From the NCBI RefSeq assembly GCF_010685995.1, contig NZ_JAAGWK010000018.1:31149-95148 (forward strand): DNA of 64,000 bases, given 5' to 3'. The DNA comes from Goekera deserti (GTDB lineage Bacteria; Actinomycetota; Actinomycetes; Mycobacteriales; Geodermatophilaceae). Position numbers and translations under genes: made by a program. This document shows, one piece after another, positions 1 through 7,932 of the stretch; position 1 is the first letter of the stretch; each line of letters opens with the position of its first letter. The notes under the pieces are model-generated. The model made no database searches, had not been told where the DNA came from, and was given only the letters and a program-made list of their open reading frames with translations.

Positions 1-576
1 CTCGTCGAGCCGGTCGACCTGGTTGAGCACGACGTAGAGCACCCCGGCGTGGCCGGCGAGCGGCACGAGGTAGCGCTGGTGGACGGCGGCGTCGGCGTAC
101 TTCTGCGGGTCGAGCACCCACACCAGGACGTCGACCAGCTCCACGAGCCGGTCGACCTCGAGCCGGTTCTCCATCCGCACGCTGTCGTGGTCGGGGAGGT
201 CGAGCAGCACCAGCCCGTCGAGCCGGGGGTCGAGGGCGGCGGCGTGCCGGCGCGGCACCTGCAGCCAGTCCAGCAGCCGGTCCTGCGCGTCGCCCCACAC
301 GGTGGCGTGCGCGACACCGGTGGTCGGCCGACGCACCCCGGGCACGCTCACGTCGCCGCCGGAGAGCGCGTTGAACAGCGTCGACTTGCCGCTGCCGGTG
401 GCGCCTGCCAGCGCGACGACGGTGGCCGTGCCCAGCGCCTCGCGGGCCCCCGCCTTGGCCAGCAGCGCCCGCGCGTTCGAGACCTCCGGCACCTCGAGCC
501 GGCCGTCGGCGATCTCGACGGCGTCGCGCAGCGCTGTCAGCCGGTCGGCGAGGGAGAGCTCGCGCCGGCGGATCAC
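1..576 (-). CDS. Dynamin-like/YfjP-type GTPase, C-terminus outside the window
   Basis: The first 192 codons of a GTPase are visible, starting at a GTG whose last two bases overlap the TGA of the upstream GTPase gene (GTGA), so the two are probably translationally coupled. The P-loop reads GATGSGKST, the switch II region LLDLPDHDS and the G4 motif NQVD. These are typical of the dynamin/YfjP superfamily of large bacterial GTPases, which act at membranes or in stress responses. The paired arrangement suggests the two proteins work as a heteromeric pair, which is inference. The C-terminal half, where a membrane segment would be expected, is missing. Confidence 0.8.
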   Translation of the reverse strand, partial: MIRRRELSLADRLTALRDAVEIADGRLEVPEVSNARALLAKAGAREALGTATVVALAGATGSGKSTLFNALSGGDVSVPGVRRPTTGVAHATVWGDAQDRLLDWLQVPRRHAAALDPRLDGLVLLDLPDHDSVRMENRLEVDRLVELVDVLVWVLDPQKYADAAVHQRYLVPLAGHAGVLYVVLNQVDRLDE

Positions 577-2291
577 CGGGCGTCCTGCTGCCGGGCGCGC
601 GCCAGGGTCTGGGCGGCGTCGGTCAGCTCGTCGGCCGCCTCGGGGGCGGGGGCGACGGCGTCGAGCAGCGCGTCGAAGCGGTCCTGCTCCTCGCCCAGCA
701 GCCGGTCGGCGCGGGCGGACAGGTCGGCGCGGGCCCGGTCGGCCAGCGCGCGGACGGCGGCGTCGCCGAACACCGCCTCCAGCACCCGCTGGCCCACCGC
801 GGTCGTGCCGCCGGCCACGGCGACCTCGCCGCCGGTGAGCCCGCCGGTGGAGGCGAAGACGGCGACCATGACCACCGCGCCGGCGCCGTTGATGCCCCAG
901 GACATGAACCGGGCCCGGGTCCGGCGGCCGGCGCCCTCGGTGCGGACCAGGTCGAGCACGACGCCCTGCCAGCTCCGCACCTCGTCGGCGGCGATGCCGG
1001 TGAACTGCGGCGACACGCCCTCCAGGTCCTGCCGGCCGGCCACCAGCGCGGGGCCGCCGGGCAGTGCCCGCCAGGCGGTGACGGTGCGCTCGGCGGCCCG
1101 GTCGGCCTCGGCCCGCAGCAGCTGCTCGACGCTGGACTCCAGCGCACCGCGCAGGTCGTCGGCCGGGGTGGGCCGGCCGGTCAGCGAGGCGGTCAGCCGG
1201 TCGCGCAGCCTCCCCACCCCGGACTGCAGGTTACGCATCCACTCGCCGGTGCCGACGAACTCCTGCCAGCGGGCCAGCACCTCCCCGCGCAGCAGGGTGC
1301 CGCTACGCACCCCTTCATCGATGCCGTCGCGTGCCTCGGCGTAGGCGGCGTCGGCGGCCTGGCGCAGGGAGCCGGCGGCAGCGTGCTGGGCCTGGACGGC
1401 GGTCACCAGGCCGGCGACCCGGCCGTCGAGGCTCTCCAGCGCACCCTGCAGGGTCTGCCGGACGACGGCGGCCCGCTGCTCCTGGTCGGCAGCCAGCGCG
1501 AACAGCCACTCGCGCAGCGGCGCCACCTGGTCCGCGGGCAGCATGCCGTCGACCAGCGGGCGCTCCTCCACGACGAACAGCCGGGCGCCGCTCAACCCGG
1601 CCCGCTGCAGCATCCCGGCCAGGTCGTCGGCCACCTCGCGGACGGCGTCGGTCGGCACCCGGTCGAGCACGACGGCCAGCGCGGTGCCGCGCTCCTGCGC
1701 CGTTCGCAGCAGGTCCCACGGGACGGCGTCGGCGTAGCGGGCGGCGGTGGTCACGAACACCCACAGGTCGGCCGCGGACAGCAGCTGGCCGGCGAGGTCT
1801 CGGTTGGCCTCGACCACCGAGTCGACGTCCGGGGCGTCGATCAGGGCCAGCCCCGCCGGGACGTCGTCACGGGCGACCAGCCGCAGCGCGCCGGGACCGG
1901 CGTCGGCGAGCGACTCCCCGGTGGCCCGGGCGAGGCCGGGCAGGACGCGGTCGTCGGCGAAGGCGGCCCGGTCGGCGGTGGAGCAGACCAGCACCGGCGC
2001 CCGGGTGGTCGGCCGGAGCACACCGGGCATCGACACCGGCGCGCCGATCACGCTGTTGACCAGGGTCGACTTGCCGGCGCCGGTGGAGCCACCGACCACG
2101 GTCAGCAGCGGGGCGTCCAGGTCGCGCAGCCGGGGCAGCAGGTAGTCGTCGATCTGGTCCACCACAGCGCGCGCGGCGCGTACGGCGTGGTCCCGCTCGG
2201 CGGTGGCCAGGCCGAGCGGCGCGGCGGCGACCTGGTCGCGCAGCGCCTGCAGGGCGTCGGGCAGCCGGGTGGCGGCGGGGAGGGTCTGCAC
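573..2291 (-). CDS. Dynamin-like GTPase with hydrophobic C-terminal segment
   Basis: This 572-aa protein has a clear P-loop near residue 70 (GGSTGAGKST) and a G3-like motif LIDAPDVDS. At the G4 position it has LDRV instead of a canonical NKxD, so nucleotide specificity may be relaxed or unusual. After a long helical region there is a hydrophobic, glycine-rich stretch at about residues 455-500 (WGINGAGAVVMVAVFAS), which could be a membrane insertion or paddle. The start is a GTG with only a weak ribosome binding site. The next GTPase overlaps its stop, giving a two-gene operon. The exact cellular role (membrane remodelling, cell division or envelope stress) cannot be told from sequence. Confidence 0.8.
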   Translation of the reverse strand: MQTLPAATRLPDALQALRDQVAAAPLGLATAERDHAVRAARAVVDQIDDYLLPRLRDLDAPLLTVVGGSTGAGKSTLVNSVIGAPVSMPGVLRPTTRAPVLVCSTADRAAFADDRVLPGLARATGESLADAGPGALRLVARDDVPAGLALIDAPDVDSVVEANRDLAGQLLSAADLWVFVTTAARYADAVPWDLLRTAQERGTALAVVLDRVPTDAVREVADDLAGMLQRAGLSGARLFVVEERPLVDGMLPADQVAPLREWLFALAADQEQRAAVVRQTLQGALESLDGRVAGLVTAVQAQHAAAGSLRQAADAAYAEARDGIDEGVRSGTLLRGEVLARWQEFVGTGEWMRNLQSGVGRLRDRLTASLTGRPTPADDLRGALESSVEQLLRAEADRAAERTVTAWRALPGGPALVAGRQDLEGVSPQFTGIAADEVRSWQGVVLDLVRTEGAGRRTRARFMSWGINGAGAVVMVAVFASTGGLTGGEVAVAGGTTAVGQRVLEAVFGDAAVRALADRARADLSARADRLLGEEQDRFDALLDAVAPAPEAADELTDAAQTLARARQQDAR

Positions 2292-2347
2292 CAGGCGATC
2301 ATGCCCAGGTCAGCGGGGTCCTACCCCTCCCCCGCCGGTCGCCGCGG

Positions 2348-2881
2348 TCAGCCCATGGACTTCTGCCCGTCGATCGTCTCGCGCAGGATGTCGGCGTGGC
2401 CGGCGTGCTGCGCGGTCTCGCCGACGATGTGCAGCACCACCTGGCGGGCCGACCAGGAGGCCCCCGGCTCGAACCACGGCGCCTCGGGGAGCGGGTGCGC
2501 GGCGTCCAGGCTGGGCAGTGTGCGCACCAGCTCGTCGGTGCGCGCGGCCACCTCCGCGTAGCGCTCCAGCACGGCGGCCAGGGTCTCGCCGGGCTGCATC
2601 CGGAACTGGCCCAGCCAGTCGGTGTGCTCGTTCGCCGCGGCCATCCGCTCGGCGCCGCCGGACATGAACGCGGCCCACCCGGCCTCCACCAGGGTGACGT
2701 GCTTGACCAGCCCGCCGATGCACAGCTCGCTGGCGGTCGGGCGCAGGCCGGCCTGCTCGTCGGTGAGCCCCTGCGCGGTGTGCCGCAGGAAGTGCCGGCG
2801 CGTGGCCAGGATCTGCAGCAGGTCTGCCCGCTCGCGGTCCATGGTGGTCTCCTCCGTCGTCCGTACCTCGGTGCTGGTCAT
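2348..2881 (-). CDS. DinB-family (DUF664-like) protein
   Basis: A 177-aa four-helix-bundle protein of the DinB/YfiT superfamily, whose actinobacterial members include mycothiol-dependent transferases. Spaced histidines expected for a metal site are visible (GLVKHVTLVEAGW near the middle, VVLHIVGETAQHAGHADI near the end). I chose the ATG at 2881 because a GGAGGG lies 7 nt upstream; an in-frame ATG at 2896 overlaps that site and would leave no ribosome binding site of its own. It is transcribed away from a WYL regulator across a 70-bp gap containing a perfect palindrome, so it is probably that regulator's target. The substrate is unknown. Confidence 0.85.
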   Translation of the reverse strand: MTSTEVRTTEETTMDRERADLLQILATRRHFLRHTAQGLTDEQAGLRPTASELCIGGLVKHVTLVEAGWAAFMSGGAERMAAANEHTDWLGQFRMQPGETLAAVLERYAEVAARTDELVRTLPSLDAAHPLPEAPWFEPGASWSARQVVLHIVGETAQHAGHADILRETIDGQKSMG

Positions 2882-2920
2882 GTCCGTGCCCTCCATCGCT
2901 CGTCGTGGGGTCGACGCTAG

Positions 2921-2949
2921 AGAACACTCCGGTCAGTTCCTGACCGCAA
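2921..2949. promoter_or_regulatory. Divergent operator/promoter between DinB-type gene and WYL regulator
   Basis: A perfect inverted repeat GGTCAG-TTC-CTGACC occupies 2931-2945. On the minus strand a candidate -35 TTGCGG (2949-2944) and -10 TGTTCT (2926-2921) are 17 bp apart, and the palindrome fills the spacer. That is a classic repressor position. Binding by the neighbouring WYL protein is inferred from location only. Confidence 0.55.
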
Positions 2950-2967
2950 TGGCAGCAGACTGGGGGC

Positions 2968-3924
2968 ATGGCCCAGACGAGCACCCGGATGCTCCAGCTG
3001 CTCTCGCTGCTGCAGACCCACCGGCACTGGCCGGGCAACGAGCTGGCCGACCGGCTGGAGGTCTCGCCGCGCACGCTGCGCCGGGACGTCGACCGGCTCC
3101 GCGAGCTCGGCTACCCGGTGCGGGCCAGCCGCGGCGTCGACGGCGGGTACCAGCTGAGCCCCGGCGCCGCGCTGCCCCCGCTCGTCCTGGACGACGAGGA
3201 GGCCGTCGCGATCGCCGTCGGGCTGCAGGCGGCGGCGTCCTCCGCGGTCGCCGGCATGGCCGAGTCGTCGGTGCGGGCACTGACGAAGCTGGTCCGGGTG
3301 ATGCCGCAGCGGCTGCGCCGGCGGGTCGACGCGCTGCACGCCGTCACCGTGCCCGGCGCCTGGGAGCGGGCCGGCGAGGTGGTCGAGCCCACCGTCCTGA
3401 CCACGCTCGCCCAGGCCTGCCGGGACGACGAGCGGCTGCGCTTCGGCTACACCGCCGCCGACGGGAGGGTCAGCGACCGGCACGTCGAGCCGCATCGGCT
3501 GGTGTCGCTCGGGCGCCGCTGGTACCTGGTCGCCTACGACGTAGAGCGGGCGGACTGGCGGAGCTTCCGCCTCGACCGGCTGCAGCGACCGGCCGGCACC
3601 GGCGCCCGGTTCGCCCCGCGCCGGCTGCCCGCCGAGGACGCCGCGGCCTTCGTGCAGGCCGGGACGGGCCCGCGGGCGACGGCGCACGCGGTGGCCGCCG
3701 TGGTTGAGCTCCCTGCGGCCCGGGTGCGCGAGCACGTCGGCCGCTGGGGCGACGTGGAGGACCTCGGCCCCGACCGGTGCCGGCTGCGGATGGCCACGGA
3801 CGCCTTCGACTGGCCGGCGATGGTGCTGGGCTCGCTGGGGGCGGAGTTCACCGTGGAGGAGCCGCCCGCCCTGGTCGAGCACCTCCGCCGGTGCGCCGAG
3901 CTCTTCACCCGCGCGGTGAGCTGA
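2968..3924 (+). CDS. YafY-type transcriptional regulator (HTH_11 + WYL)
   Basis: A 318-aa regulator. Residues about 5-60 form a winged helix (WPGNELADRLEVSPRTLRRD), and residues about 140-220 carry the WYL domain with the segment RRWYLVAYD. A C-terminal extension of the WCX type follows. WYL domains sense small ligands or nucleic acids in actinobacterial regulators. The gene is divergent from a DinB-family gene and shares a palindromic operator with it. Its 3' end overlaps the converging terC-like gene by 20 bp. Confidence 0.9.
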   Translation: MAQTSTRMLQLLSLLQTHRHWPGNELADRLEVSPRTLRRDVDRLRELGYPVRASRGVDGGYQLSPGAALPPLVLDDEEAVAIAVGLQAAASSAVAGMAESSVRALTKLVRVMPQRLRRRVDALHAVTVPGAWERAGEVVEPTVLTTLAQACRDDERLRFGYTAADGRVSDRHVEPHRLVSLGRRWYLVAYDVERADWRSFRLDRLQRPAGTGARFAPRRLPAEDAAAFVQAGTGPRATAHAVAAVVELPAARVREHVGRWGDVEDLGPDRCRLRMATDAFDWPAMVLGSLGAEFTVEEPPALVEHLRRCAELFTRAVS

Positions 3925-4930
3925 CGGGGCGGCGCCACAGCGGCTCCAGCTCGGCGGTCTCCTCCTCGGTGGCCACCCGGAAGGGCGGCTGCGCGGGCTG
4001 CGGGAGGGCGTGGCGCTGCTGCCCGCGGGTGGCCCGCAGGCTGGCCGCGATCGAGACGCCGATGATCGTGGCCACCACGGCCAGCGAGATCGTCGTCGGG
4101 ATGTAGAAGACGTCGATCTTGAGCAGCATCTTGATGCCGACCCAGATGAGCACCAGCGCCAGGCCGAGCTTCAGGTAGACGAACCGGTGGACCAGGTCGG
4201 CGAGCAGGAAGTACATCGCCCGCAGCCCCAGGATGGCGAACGCGTTGGCGGTGAACACCAGGAAGGCCTCGTCGGTGACCGCGAAGATGGCCGGGATCGA
4301 GTCGACCGCGAACACGATGTCGGTGACCTCGATCAGCACCAGGACGGCGAGCAGCGGGGTCGCCAGCAGCACGCCGCCGCGCCGGACGAGCAGCCGCTGG
4401 CCGTGGAAGGCGTCGGTCATCGGCACGTACCGGCGGAACCACCGCAGGGCGCGGGAGTTCTCGACGTCGATGTGCTCGTTGCGCTGCCGGATCATCCGCC
4501 AGCCGGTGTAGAGCAGGAAGGCGGCGAACACGTAGAGCACCCACGCGACGTTCTCGATGAGCACCGCACCGGCGGCGATGAAGATGCCGCGGAACACCAG
4601 GGCACCCAGCACGCCGAGGAACAGCACCCGGTGCTGGAACTCGCGTGGGACGGCGAAGAACCCGAACACGATCGCCCAGACGAACACGTTGTCCACGGCC
4701 AGGGACTTCTCGATGACGTAGCCGGCGAAGTACTGCTGACCGAGCTCGGCGCCGTAGCGCCACCAGATGAACCCGCCGAACGCGACGCCGAAGGCGACCC
4801 AGACCAGCGACCAGGCCGCCGCCTCCCGGACGCTGATCACGTGCGCACGACGGTGCGCGAGCAGGTCGACGGCGAGCATCGCGAGGATGAAACCGAGCAC
4901 GGACGCCCACAACCACAACGGGACGGACAC
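3905..4930 (-). CDS. TerC/Alx-family integral membrane protein
   Basis: A 341-aa polytopic membrane protein with about eight or nine hydrophobic helices. It carries the conserved acidic segments of the TerC family (EKSLAVDNVFVWAI and IEVTDIVFAVDSIPAIFAV), whose Asp/Glu residues are thought to bind metal. TerC/Alx proteins export or handle Mn2+ and other metals. The GTG start is preceded by TGGAGG at a normal distance. A yybP-ykoY type riboswitch sits in the leader, which supports a manganese export role. It converges on the WYL gene with a 20-bp overlap of coding sequence. Confidence 0.93.
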   Translation of the reverse strand: MSVPLWLWASVLGFILAMLAVDLLAHRRAHVISVREAAAWSLVWVAFGVAFGGFIWWRYGAELGQQYFAGYVIEKSLAVDNVFVWAIVFGFFAVPREFQHRVLFLGVLGALVFRGIFIAAGAVLIENVAWVLYVFAAFLLYTGWRMIRQRNEHIDVENSRALRWFRRYVPMTDAFHGQRLLVRRGGVLLATPLLAVLVLIEVTDIVFAVDSIPAIFAVTDEAFLVFTANAFAILGLRAMYFLLADLVHRFVYLKLGLALVLIWVGIKMLLKIDVFYIPTTISLAVVATIIGVSIAASLRATRGQQRHALPQPAQPPFRVATEEETAELEPLWRRPVSSPRG

Positions 4931-4954
4931 ACCAGCCTCCAGTCAGCGTTCTGA

Positions 4955-5046
4955 CCAGAGGTCTCGCCCAGCCGGAGCCCACCCCGCCGAGCCCGGATGG
5001 CCGGGCCGTACTGACGACGGGGCGCTCGGGGCTACTCCCCTCACGG
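4955..5046 (-). ncRNA. yybP-ykoY (manganese) riboswitch, probable
   Basis: Read on the minus strand, the terC leader contains the family's hallmark GAGGGGAGTAGC (about 5044-5033) and, about 75 nt later, GCGAGACCTCT (4967-4957). The two ends pair GAGG with CCTC as P1, and GTCAGTACGG lies between them near the position of the metal-binding loop. A small hairpin GTCAG-AACG-CTGAC follows and leads directly into the TGGAGG ribosome binding site, a plausible translational expression platform. The class senses Mn2+ and commonly precedes TerC/Alx or MntP-type exporters. The call rests on motif recognition, not on a covariance model. Confidence 0.8.
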
Positions 5047-5103
5047 TGATCTGATTGAAAGGTCCACCAGGGCGTGCTGTCAAGACCGCACGCCCCGCGC
5101 CGT

Positions 5104-5205
5104 GTCGACAGGCCGCCATGTCGACCTCCCGCCGTGTCGACACCCCGCCCTGTCGACACCCCGCCCTGTCGACACCCCGCCCTGTCGACTCTGCGCCGTG
5201 TCGAC
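5104..5205. repeat. Seven-copy 16-bp tandem array with GTCGAC cores
   Basis: GTCGAC recurs at 5104, 5120, 5136, 5152, 5168, 5184 and 5200, exactly every 16 bp. The 10-bp linkers are variants of ACCCCGCCCT. The array lies between the 3' end of the HAD phosphatase gene and the riboswitch of the terC gene. Because 16 is not a multiple of three, it cannot encode a repeated peptide in one frame. The three central units are identical and the outer ones have diverged. Confidence 0.9.
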
Positions 5206-5229
5206 ATGGCGACATCGGCGACCGACCGG

Positions 5230-5874
5230 TCAGAGGGCAGCCAGCGCGGCGGGCACCTCACCCGGGGTCGCGACGACGACGGCGGCACCCGCGGCCACCA
5301 GCTCGCCCTCCGGGGCGGGACCCCAGCCGGCGCCGATGCAGGGCAGCCCGTGCACCCGCGCGCCGAGCACGTCCTGCGCCCGGTCGCCGACCAGCACCGG
5401 CCGCTCCCCGTCCGGGTGGGCGGCGAGCGCGAGGCCCACCACCTGCTCCTTGTGCCGCACGGTGCCGTCGAAGGTCGCGCCGTGCACCGAGTCGACGGCG
5501 TCCCGCAGGCCGACGTGGGCCAGGATGCGCAGCGCGGAGTCCGCGGGCTTGCTGGTGGCCACGGCCAGGGTGCAGCCGGCCGCGCGCAGCTCCTGCAGCA
5601 GCTCGCGGACCCCCGGGTACACCGGCGCCTCGAGCATCGCCCCCGCGCTGTAGTGCGCGCGGTAGGCCACCACGGCGCGCTCGACGTCGGCCTCGGGCAC
5701 GCCGATGACGTCGGCGAACCCCTCCCACAGCGGCGGGCCGACCATCGCCTGCAGCTGCGCGGCTGTCGGCTCCGGCAGGCCCAGCCCGGCGACCGCCACC
5801 CGCACCGAGGCGGTGATCCCGGGCGCCGAGTCGACGATGGTGCCGTCGAGGTCGAACAGGACGAGCCGGCTCAC
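5230..5874 (-). CDS. HAD-family phosphatase (phosphoglycolate phosphatase-like)
   Basis: A 214-aa HAD hydrolase. Motif I is LFDLDGTIVDS at the N-terminus with the two catalytic Asp residues, motif II is ATSKP, and motif IV is VGDRAQDVLGA. Between motifs I and II lies a helical cap of the Gph/PGMB type. The GTG start overlaps the cobK stop (GTGA), so it is co-translated with a cobalamin gene. It could remove a phosphate in that pathway, for example alpha-ribazole phosphate, but family-level similarity to phosphoglycolate phosphatases is all the sequence shows. Confidence 0.85.
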   Translation of the reverse strand: MSRLVLFDLDGTIVDSAPGITASVRVAVAGLGLPEPTAAQLQAMVGPPLWEGFADVIGVPEADVERAVVAYRAHYSAGAMLEAPVYPGVRELLQELRAAGCTLAVATSKPADSALRILAHVGLRDAVDSVHGATFDGTVRHKEQVVGLALAAHPDGERPVLVGDRAQDVLGARVHGLPCIGAGWGPAPEGELVAAGAAVVVATPGEVPAALAAL

Positions 5875-6617
5875 GCCGGCCCGCCCGTGGTCCAGGCGAC
5901 CGCCGCGGCCACCGAGTCGACCACCGTGACGCCGTCCGGCGGCCGGGGCCGGCGCACCAGCACCACCGGGACGCCGAGCTCGCGTGCGGCCTGCAGCTTG
6001 GCCTCGGTCATGTGACCTCCGGAGTCCTTGGTGACGACGACGTCGACGGCGTGCTCGCGCAGCAGCGCCCGCTCGTCGGCGAGCGAGAACGGCCCGCGGG
6101 CCAGCACGAGGGTGGCCCCCGGTGGCAGCGGCTCGGTCGGCGGGTCGACGGCGCGCACCAGCACCCGGCCGCGCAGCCCGGCGAAGGCACCCACCCCCTG
6201 CCGGCCGGTGGTGACGAAGACGCTCCGGTGCCCGGCGACCGCGGCAGCGGCCCCGGCCAGCGAGTCCACCCACCGCCAGTCGTCCCCGGGCTGCGCCGTC
6301 CAGCCGGGTCGGTGCAGCCGGAGCAGCCGCACGCCGGTGACCGCTGCCGCCGCAGCCGCGGAGGCGGTGATCCGGGCCGCGAACGGGTGCGTGGCGTCGA
6401 CCACCGCGCGCGGCCGGTGCTCCTGGATCCAGGCGGCCAGCCCGTCGGCGCCGCCGAAGCCACCGACCCGGGTGGCCCCCGCGGGCAGCACCGGGTCGGC
6501 GACCCGGCCGGCCAGCGAGGTCAGCACGTCGACCCCCGCGGCCACCAGCGCCGCGGCCAGCTCGCGCGCCTCCCCGGTGCCGCCGAGCACCAGCACCGGC
6601 CCGCTCACCGCCGCCAC
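5871..6617 (-). CDS. cobK: Precorrin-6A / cobalt-precorrin-6A reductase
   Basis: A 248-aa NAD(P)H-dependent reductase of corrin ring synthesis, reducing precorrin-6A to 6B. It has the family's N-terminal nucleotide-binding start VLVLGGTGEARELA, a central VVDATHPFAARI and a C-terminal VVTKDSGG region. I used the GTG at 6617, which has GGAAGG 8 nt upstream; a second in-frame GTG at 6608 is possible. The stop overlaps the HAD phosphatase start. A long palindrome and the divergent cbiD gene lie upstream. Confidence 0.93.
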   Translation of the reverse strand: MAAVSGPVLVLGGTGEARELAAALVAAGVDVLTSLAGRVADPVLPAGATRVGGFGGADGLAAWIQEHRPRAVVDATHPFAARITASAAAAAAVTGVRLLRLHRPGWTAQPGDDWRWVDSLAGAAAAVAGHRSVFVTTGRQGVGAFAGLRGRVLVRAVDPPTEPLPPGATLVLARGPFSLADERALLREHAVDVVVTKDSGGHMTEAKLQAARELGVPVVLVRRPRPPDGVTVVDSVAAAVAWTTGGPA

Positions 6618-6631
6618 CTGACCGCCCTTCC

Positions 6632-6681
6632 CGACACGAACTCCTCGCCACGATGGCCATCGTGGCGAGGAGGTCGTGTCG
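6632..6681. repeat. 50-bp near-perfect palindrome (repeat family A, copy 1)
   Basis: The two 25-nt arms (6632-6656 and 6657-6681) are reverse complements with a single mismatch. The centre is CCACGATGGCCATCGTGG. The same left arm recurs at 17085 and 41728 with decayed right arms. As RNA it would make a very stable hairpin without a U tract. This copy lies between the divergent cobK and cbiD genes, so it would be in a leader, not at a gene end. The rest of this intergenic stretch shows no second riboswitch. Confidence 0.9.
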
Positions 6682-6820
6682 ATCTCGGCGTCACAGCGCC
6701 CGACCTCAGCACGATCAGCGCGCGAGCCGTGGGCACGGTTCCCGCGCGGAACGGGGCACCCTTCGCGCGCGGACCGTGGTCGGGGGCGGGGCGGGGTGGG
6801 GGCGCGTGCACCATGGAGCG

Positions 6821-7915
6821 GTGACGACGGCGGGGCGGGAGAGCAGCACCGGGCTGCGCTACGGCTGGACGACGGGCGCCTGCGCCACCGCGGCCACCAC
6901 CGCCGCGTACACCGCCCTGCTCACCGGCGAGTTCCCCGACCCGGTGACCATCGACCTGCCGAAGGACGTGCACGCCGCGTTCGCCCTGGCCCGGGAGGAG
7001 CTCCGGCCGGGCAGCGCCACCGCCGGCGTGGTCAAGGACGCCGGCGACGACCCCGACGTCACCCACGGGGCGCTGGTCGGCGTCACGGTCACCCACGGCG
7101 AGCCGGGCAGCGGCGTGCTGTTCCGCGCCGGGGAGGGCGTGGGCACGGTGACCAAGCCCGGGCTGCCGCTGGCCGTCGGGGAGCCGGCGGTCAACCCGGT
7201 GCCCCGCCGGCTGATGACCGAGCACGTGCAGGCCGTGGCCCGCGCCCACGGCGGCAGCGGCGACGTCGTCCTGACGGTGTCGGTGGACAACGGCGCCGAG
7301 ATCGCTCGCAGTACGTGGAACCCGCGGCTGGGCATCCTCGGTGGGCTGTCGATCCTGGGCACCACGGGCGTCGTCGTGCCCTACTCGTGCGCGGCGTGGA
7401 TCGACTCGATCCGGCGCGGCGTCGACGTCGCCCGGGCGGCCGGGCACGAGCACGTGGCCGGCTGCACCGGCTCCACCAGCGAGCGGGTGGTCACCGAGCT
7501 GTACGGCCTGCCCGAGGACGCGCTGCTGGACATGGGCGACTTCGCCGGCGCGGTGCTCAAGTACGTGCGCCGGCACCCCGTGCCCCGGCTGACGGTGGCC
7601 GGTGGCATCGGCAAGCTCGCCAAGCTGGCCGACGGCCACCTCGACCTGCACTCCGGCCGCTCGCAGGTGTCCCCCGCGGCGCTGGCCGAGCTGGTCCGCG
7701 GCGCCGGGGGGTCGCCCGCGCTGGCGGCGGGCGTGCTCGGCGCGAACACCGCCCTGGACGCGCTGCAGCAGTGCCAGGCCGCCGGCTTCCCGCTCGGTGA
7801 CCTCGTGGCGGCGGGCGCCCGGGAGACCTCGCTCGGGGTGCTGCGCGGCGCCCCGGTCGCCGTCGACGTCGTGGTGATCGACCGCGGGGGCACCGTCGTG
7901 GGCCGCGCCGGCTGA
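6821..7915 (+). CDS. cbiD: Cobalt-precorrin-5B C1-methyltransferase
   Basis: A 364-aa protein with the CbiD signature at the N-terminus (LRYGWTTGACATAATTAAY), a central GTGVVVPYSCAAW-like segment and the AGCTGSTSER region. It methylates C1 of the corrin ring using SAM in the cobalt-early route and replaces CobF of the oxygen-dependent route. The GTG at 6821 is my choice; an in-frame GTG at 6806 would add five residues. Its 3' end converges on cobM with a 17-bp gap. With cobK/L/M nearby it completes the late C-methylation steps. Confidence 0.93.
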   Translation: MTTAGRESSTGLRYGWTTGACATAATTAAYTALLTGEFPDPVTIDLPKDVHAAFALAREELRPGSATAGVVKDAGDDPDVTHGALVGVTVTHGEPGSGVLFRAGEGVGTVTKPGLPLAVGEPAVNPVPRRLMTEHVQAVARAHGGSGDVVLTVSVDNGAEIARSTWNPRLGILGGLSILGTTGVVVPYSCAAWIDSIRRGVDVARAAGHEHVAGCTGSTSERVVTELYGLPEDALLDMGDFAGAVLKYVRRHPVPRLTVAGGIGKLAKLADGHLDLHSGRSQVSPAALAELVRGAGGSPALAAGVLGANTALDALQQCQAAGFPLGDLVAAGARETSLGVLRGAPVAVDVVVIDRGGTVVGRAG

Positions 7916-7932
7916 CGGACGGCGGTGCCGCA

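Noticed and set aside
5104..5205. Iteron-type replication origin
   Set aside because: There is no rep or dnaA gene nearby, the GTCGAC units are GC-rich, and there is no AT-rich unwinding region.
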